Shown piece after piece: positions 59,831 to 64,000 of a DNA stretch of 64,000 nt. The DNA is from Molanna angustata (Eukaryota > Arthropoda > Insecta > Trichoptera > Molannidae), in NCBI GenBank assembly GCA_963576475.1, contig OY754990.1:14191061-14255060 (forward strand), given 5' to 3'. Under the pieces are notes generated by a model, which searched no databases, was not told the origin of the DNA, and was given only the letters and a program-made list of their open reading frames with translations. The translations under genes and the position numbers were made by a program. How positions within the stretch are numbered: position 1 is the stretch's first letter; each line of letters starts with the position of its first letter.

Positions 59831-60682
59831 ACGATTGCTTATTCCTTCACTAATTTACATTCTTGGCCAACGGCGGGACATAAAAGCTAGTAATAAATAT
59901 AATTTACAAATCGCCATTTAATGATACAAGATCACTCCAAGAGCGCTGTAGGTTATTTGTTGGCTCACAGAAACAAGGCAGTCTAAAGATGTCTACCGAA
60001 GGTGTCAATACTATATTATACATCAAAGAAAATGGTAATATGTCATGTATCTGTAGCCTTACTCTTGAAACTCGAATCCGATCCCGATTTCAAATTTTCA
60101 TTTAGAACTTACCTATCTGCCGCCTGCGTACATTCAAATGAATGACTATTACTATTAAAACATACCTACCTTCCACATTCATTCTCCGTTACAAAGGTAG
60201 GTTCTTAGCGAGTCGGATCGTATTGGAATCGGATTTGCAGTGGAGAGTAAGGCCGCTGACAATGTAATGCAGTGTGTGATATATTAAACACTAAATTTGT
60301 TATCAAGAACAAATTTAGGATAGGTCATTGTAGTTACATACTTTTAGTTCCAACGGAACTGCTGTGCGCTTCTGAAGTGCTTGAATGTGGGGTTTTAATT
60401 TGGTTGTACAGCACAACAAACAATGAATGGTTAATTCTGTAATGTCCGACAAATACATAGTTCGGCAAGTCCTACGGATTGGAGTCATCGTCTTTTTATA
60501 ACCTCCTCACGTCTATCTTCTTAGATCGCCTCCAACGCTCACAAAAATAAGTATGACATGCTGCAAATCAACAAAACGCGATTAGTATCCTCATTTTATA
60601 TATTATACTCAAAGAAAAATGTCGAATTCATGAAATATTAAGCCTCCAAAGACCTCCAAATTCCAAACTACAAAAATGTATA
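59831..60682. other. spacer containing a MITE candidate
   Basis: No gene; a 207-bp TIR element at 60052-60258 and otherwise unrecognised sequence. Confidence 0.35.
60052..60258. mobile_element. small element with ~34-bp imperfect TIRs
   Basis: TGTAGCCTTACTCTTGAAAC...GAATCCGATCCC at the left matches the complement of the right end (TGTCAGCGGCCTTACTCTCC ... AATCCGATTCC). ATGTA adjoins both sides, but a clean target duplication is not certain. Confidence 0.5.
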
Positions 60683-60868
60683 GATGGGTCGATGGCAGAG
60701 CGGTTAGCGCGCTGGGCTAGTAATCCAGTGGTCGCGAGTTCGAATCCTGCCTCGACCGATTTCGTTCACGTATAGCACAAGCATTTATGCTTATTTTAGG
60801 GAACGTAGGAAGATGTATATGTACTTGGTTAACAAGGACATATTCATTTTATTAAAAAAAAAAATGTG
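60683..60868 (+). mobile_element. tRNA-Thr-like SINE
   Basis: The head folds like a tRNA: anticodon arm CTGGGCTAGTAATCCAG with AGT in the anticodon position, A box TGGCAGAGCGGTTAGCG, B box GAGTTCGAATCC. The tail ACAAGCATTTATGCTTATTTTAGGGAACG ends in an A-run at 60858-60868. The acceptor stem is poor and a SINE tail is attached, so it is not called a functional tRNA gene. Confidence 0.85.
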
Positions 60869-60871
60869 TGG

Positions 60872-61250
60872 TAAAATGGTGTATGAATAAGGAATGAGGA
60901 TATTTGACGAGAATGTGTGATTGAAAGAAATATCGTAAATAAGATGAAAATAAATGCCCTAAGGTGGTTTGACCACATGAAAGAATGAGTGATGACCATC
61001 TGACAAAAAAAGTATATAAGGCTGATAAAAGAGGAATGAAAAATAGAGGTTGGCTAAGGAAAAGTTGGCACGATCACATAAATCAAATTTTGAAAGATGG
61101 AGATTTAAGAAGTAAGAATAACAAGAATGTGTATGAGACGACACATGGACGTGAACGAAGCAAGAAATGTATGTCAAGTGAGAGGAGTCTGGCGTTCGGT
61201 TCTCTCTGCCTACCCGAAATTGGAAAAGAACGTGATGGTATGGCATAGTA
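60872..61250 (+). pseudogene. LINE 3' end fragment
   Basis: VYKADKRGMKNRGWLRKSWH and HINQILKDGDLRSKNN, then in a shifted frame CMRRHMDVNEARNVCQVRGV and the tail TCGGTTCTCTCTGCCTACCC. Same family as 17220-17680; frameshift near 61130. Confidence 0.8.
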
Positions 61251-61480
61251 TAATATTGTATATTTTTATGAACCTATACCAAAATTTAAATAAACAAAGT
61301 TATTGTCTTTTTTCAATAAATTTTTGTTTAATATTCTACAAATCCCTTGAATTAATCTTTGAAAACAAAATATAAAATGTCCAAGAGTAGTAAATTTTAG
61401 AAATGTTGCTGATGAAAGAAAGGGAATCCATTCTTATTTAGCTGTGATAAAAATATGAACTCATTTTTCACATTGAGATG

Positions 61481-61655
61481 ATATCGACTGCTATGGCACA
61501 GTAGTAAGCCTCTTATTTGCTGGCGTCCAGGGTTCGATTCCCGGTAGAGGAGAAATTTATCTCTCACGCAAATTACTGGTTAGAAATTGCCATTTGGCGA
61601 TAAACTCGCCACTTAAATAGGTTGTAAGGAAGTGTTTAAATAAATAAAGAAAAAT
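61481..61655 (+). mobile_element. tRNA-derived SINE, second family
   Basis: A box TATGGCACAGTAGTAAGCC, B box GGGTTCGATTCCCGG; body CTCTCACGCAAATTACTGG and AGAAATTGCCATTTGGCGAT; AAATAAATAAAG tail. Fragments at 11445, 11985, 53990 and 54640. Confidence 0.85.
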
Positions 61656-61980
61656 TATGAATTTTATTCCTTGGGTTTTATTTCAGTACTTCGAGTTGTT
61701 AGATGAACCAAGCTACCAACAATGTATGAACCACCACAAAAACAGGTAAAAAAGACAAAAATAAAACCAATGTTGGTATTTTTTACATTACAATACACAC
61801 TAGTTACTTCCTTAATTACTTTCTATTATTTTTTTTAACTCTTAACCCTATTTTTGTTTAGTAAATACGAAAATATTTTCTTGCCTATCAACTGTACGAA
61901 AGAGACAACATTTTTTTGCCTCACTTCACCGCTATGAAAAGTTTGAGTTGGTTGAGTTACAAAGTAGTTTTGCCAAATTA
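61656..61980. other. AT-rich spacer
   Basis: No gene; no Helitron homology is seen in the minus strand beyond the palindrome. Confidence 0.35.
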
Positions 61981-62034
61981 ATGAATTAATGCCAGGTCAA
62001 AAATCACATGATTTTTGACCTGGCATTAATTCAT
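61981..62034. repeat. perfect palindrome at the Helitron break
   Basis: Two 26-bp arms separated by CA. The right arm is Helitron coding sequence (DELMPGQKS on minus) and the left arm its exact inverted copy. Confidence 0.93.
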
Positions 62035-64000
62035 CAGCAACTTCAACCCGTGCAGGATTACATGTGAACGATATAAAAATATCTGGTCTTCCATACTTAC
62101 GCACATAAGTCATAGCATCTTGGGTACGTTCATGCATATACCGTGGACTACCTGTAATGGTTGATGGTAAAACAGTTAACCTTCCAACTTTACTAATATT
62201 ACCATCACTACTAATTGCATTCCGAAGATTGATATAATGGTCTTACTCTAAACTTCTCTGATTTAACTTAATAAACCACAATATATCACTTTCAATTTTA
62301 GCATACATATCAACAATAAAGTGATAAAATAGTTCTTTGTACCTTAGAATAAGATTAAAATTTTCATGTCGCACATTATTCTATAGGCATAAAAATCCAT
62401 TGCGGATAGTAAACTGCTGCTCCCGTTAAAGGGTTCCTTAATTTCAATTGAAAATGATATCCATCATCTCCTTTCCAAAAGATTAAGGGATATTGAAGAG
62501 CATCATAGGACCTATGAGTCTGCGATTCTTTGAAGACTGTTATTTCTGTCACGATTGTTGTGTGGTTTACCTGCTAATATAACTGCTTCTTCGGATGTTG
62601 TAGGTGCATTGAAGTGCCTTTCATGTTCACTAACAGGTGTTTTATCAGCACGAATAATATTGTATTCTGGAGTTAGGTTCTCCAGTGAATATTTAATACT
62701 TTGAACATGTGTATTTTCTCTATGCAACATACACTGTAGATCCAATATTACTTCCTATCACTCATGAAGTCAATTTGCATAAACTTTGGCTCTTCATTAT
62801 TTTTTTTAAATATAAAAATGAATGTGAGATATGTGAGTGAAAGAGATAGCATTCTGCGTTTTGCCGTATTATAGTAGTACCTCCGTGAATTGTATTGACC
62901 TTGAAATATATATTGTATTGATCGTGTTACTGCACAATAACAGAGTTCCACCCCAGCAAATAATAAGTGTACAAGGACACTGTAATGAATATATCCTTGT
63001 TATACAAGTACATGTACATCTTCCTACATTCCCTAAAATAAGCATAAATGCTTGTGCTATAGGTGAACGAAATCGGTCGAGGCAGGATTCGAACTCGCCA
63101 CCACTGGATTGCTAGCCCAGCGCGCTAGTCGCTCTGCCATCGACCCATCCAAACCATTATGTAATGGAAGTAAACTTCCAATACGATGGTTAACTTGACC
63201 TTGGATTTTAAATTTGGGCATGTGACCAGACTCTCTTACTTCTTTAGTGGTTCCAAAAGATGTCATTTGAAAGCAAGCATTATATCTTCTAATATTACTT
63301 TGAAAATGGCATGCATTTATAGATATACCTGTCAATAATGTTGTATAAAGAGGCTTTGGAGGATCATCCATTGCAGGTATGTGAACTTTTCCATTGTTAC
63401 AACACATTCCTGGGTTTTCTCCTTTCCATTTCAAAGCACCACAATATGTACAAATTATAGACATTCTACCAAAAGCTAATACTGGATCAGAAAGATAATC
63501 TATACTGCAACTATAGGAAAAAGTAGAATTTTCCTTTTGTCTCCAGGATTCGTGTCTCAATGCTACAATGCCACTTCTGTTGTCAAGTTGTAATCTTGGT
63601 TCATCTAAAAATAGCAAAGATGCAGTCATTTCTGCCGTGTTGATTCGCCAGGTGCAGTAATTTCTACTACTTTAACCTCTTGCATATTCATCTGATCTAT
63701 TGTTATTAAATTTTCACGACTTCCTACATCCATCCGATTACTTGAAGACTGAAAATCTGGACTTCCTCTTTCTCGCTGCTGAGATTGTGATGCCATGTAC
63801 GCCGCCATTTGTAATCCACTGGCTTCACGTCTCCTTTCTTGCTGTTCTTTAGATTCGCTTACCCTAAATGCAACCATTCCCAACCTGTTATTTTCATGTG
63901 CCATTCCTACTCTTTCACCTACCCCTACCCGGTGACTTGAAGAATGACATGCTGTACCATGTGTTTCTCGCTGCTGAGATGCTGCACATGAAGACAGAAG
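62034..64000 (-). pseudogene. Helitron Rep/helicase, N-terminal part, decayed
   Basis: The minus strand reads in from beyond the right edge. 63904-63626 encodes a Gln/Arg-rich start ('ERRREASGLQMAAYMASQSQ'); a frame change leads to 63629-63150 with the Helitron N-terminal zinc module (MSIICTYCGALKWKGENPGM..C), DPPKPL, RRYNACFQMTSFG and GQVNHRIGSLLP. After a SINE insertion it continues NEEPKFMQIDF, IIRADKTPVSEHERHFNAP, SHRSYDALQYPLIFW, then in broken frames GRLTVLPSTITGSPRYMHER, DAMTYVRKYGRPDIF and CNPARVEVADELMPGQK. It stops at the palindrome, before the HUH nuclease motif and helicase, so this copy cannot encode a working Rep. Confidence 0.85.
62801..63145 (-). mobile_element. full-length-looking SINE inserted in the Helitron
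   Basis: CATTAT (ATAATG on minus) flanks it at 62795-62800 and 63146-63151. Minus strand: head GGGTCGATGGCAGAGCGACTAG, anticodon arm CTGGGCTAGCAATCCAG (AGC), B box GAGTTCGAATCC, the ACAAGCATTTATGCTTATTT block, a ~200-bp body and an A-rich end. It is longer than the 60683 copy, which lacks the body. Confidence 0.83.

Noticed and set aside
60683..60755. Functional tRNA-Thr gene
   Set aside because: Acceptor stem pairs badly, the T-stem has a mismatch, and a SINE tail with A-run follows; related copies exist in the window.

Overview
The window is transposon-packed, AT-rich insect DNA. Lepidoptera is the most likely source, but this is an inference. It rests on LINE 3' tails carrying a 'GGCGGGCTTATTGCC...GGCAAT' motif, a LINE C-terminus of the 'MDVNEARNVCQ..W.S.LSAYP' type, several tRNA-derived SINE families, and scattered GGTAGGTACCTAC runs. 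Genes have GT-AG introns. No bacterial features or CRISPR arrays are seen. Only two genes may belong to the host: a THAP-domain gene (15725-18583) and a C2H2 zinc-finger gene (28700-30157).

Layout. 1-3640: Ty3/gypsy element A, cut by a 525-bp insertion, with a small myristoyl/membrane ORF downstream of pol. 3639-3879: (AT)n. 5645-8057: FLYWCH/MULE transposase gene whose start region is duplicated; a TTAA-flanked foldback MITE sits in the duplicate. 8100-10595: a 72-bp array followed by a 160-bp array that looks like a 72-bp unit fused to a LINE tail. 11000-14820: hairpins, SINEs, a LINE tail and a 98-bp perfect tandem repeat. 15725-18583: THAP gene with two LINEs in its intron. 18770-26000: Helitron-like and TIR elements, palindromes and LINE debris. 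26355-28680: decayed minus-strand LINE abutting the zinc-finger gene. 30592-36269: Ty1/copia element with AATTA target duplication and a complex 1.45-kb insertion. 37010-38305: minus-strand LINE and gypsy fragments. 39001-39396: hAT-type MITE. 40303-49971: near-intact Ty3/gypsy element B whose 5' LTR holds a recently inserted 2.2-kb non-coding LTR element (TRIM-like). 49842-52436: a 1,297-bp tandem duplication. 52203-59252: complete PIF/Harbinger transposon with convergent Myb-like and DDE transposase genes. 60000-64000: MITE, SINEs, LINE tail and a truncated minus-strand Helitron.

The main theme is nesting. Element B, the copia element, the Harbinger and several SINEs or LINE tails all interrupt short tandem arrays, and some arrays were re-amplified after insertion. 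Element B carries a textbook -1 frameshift signal between gag and protease. The Harbinger Myb-like gene has two tandemly duplicated, frame-neutral cassette exons.
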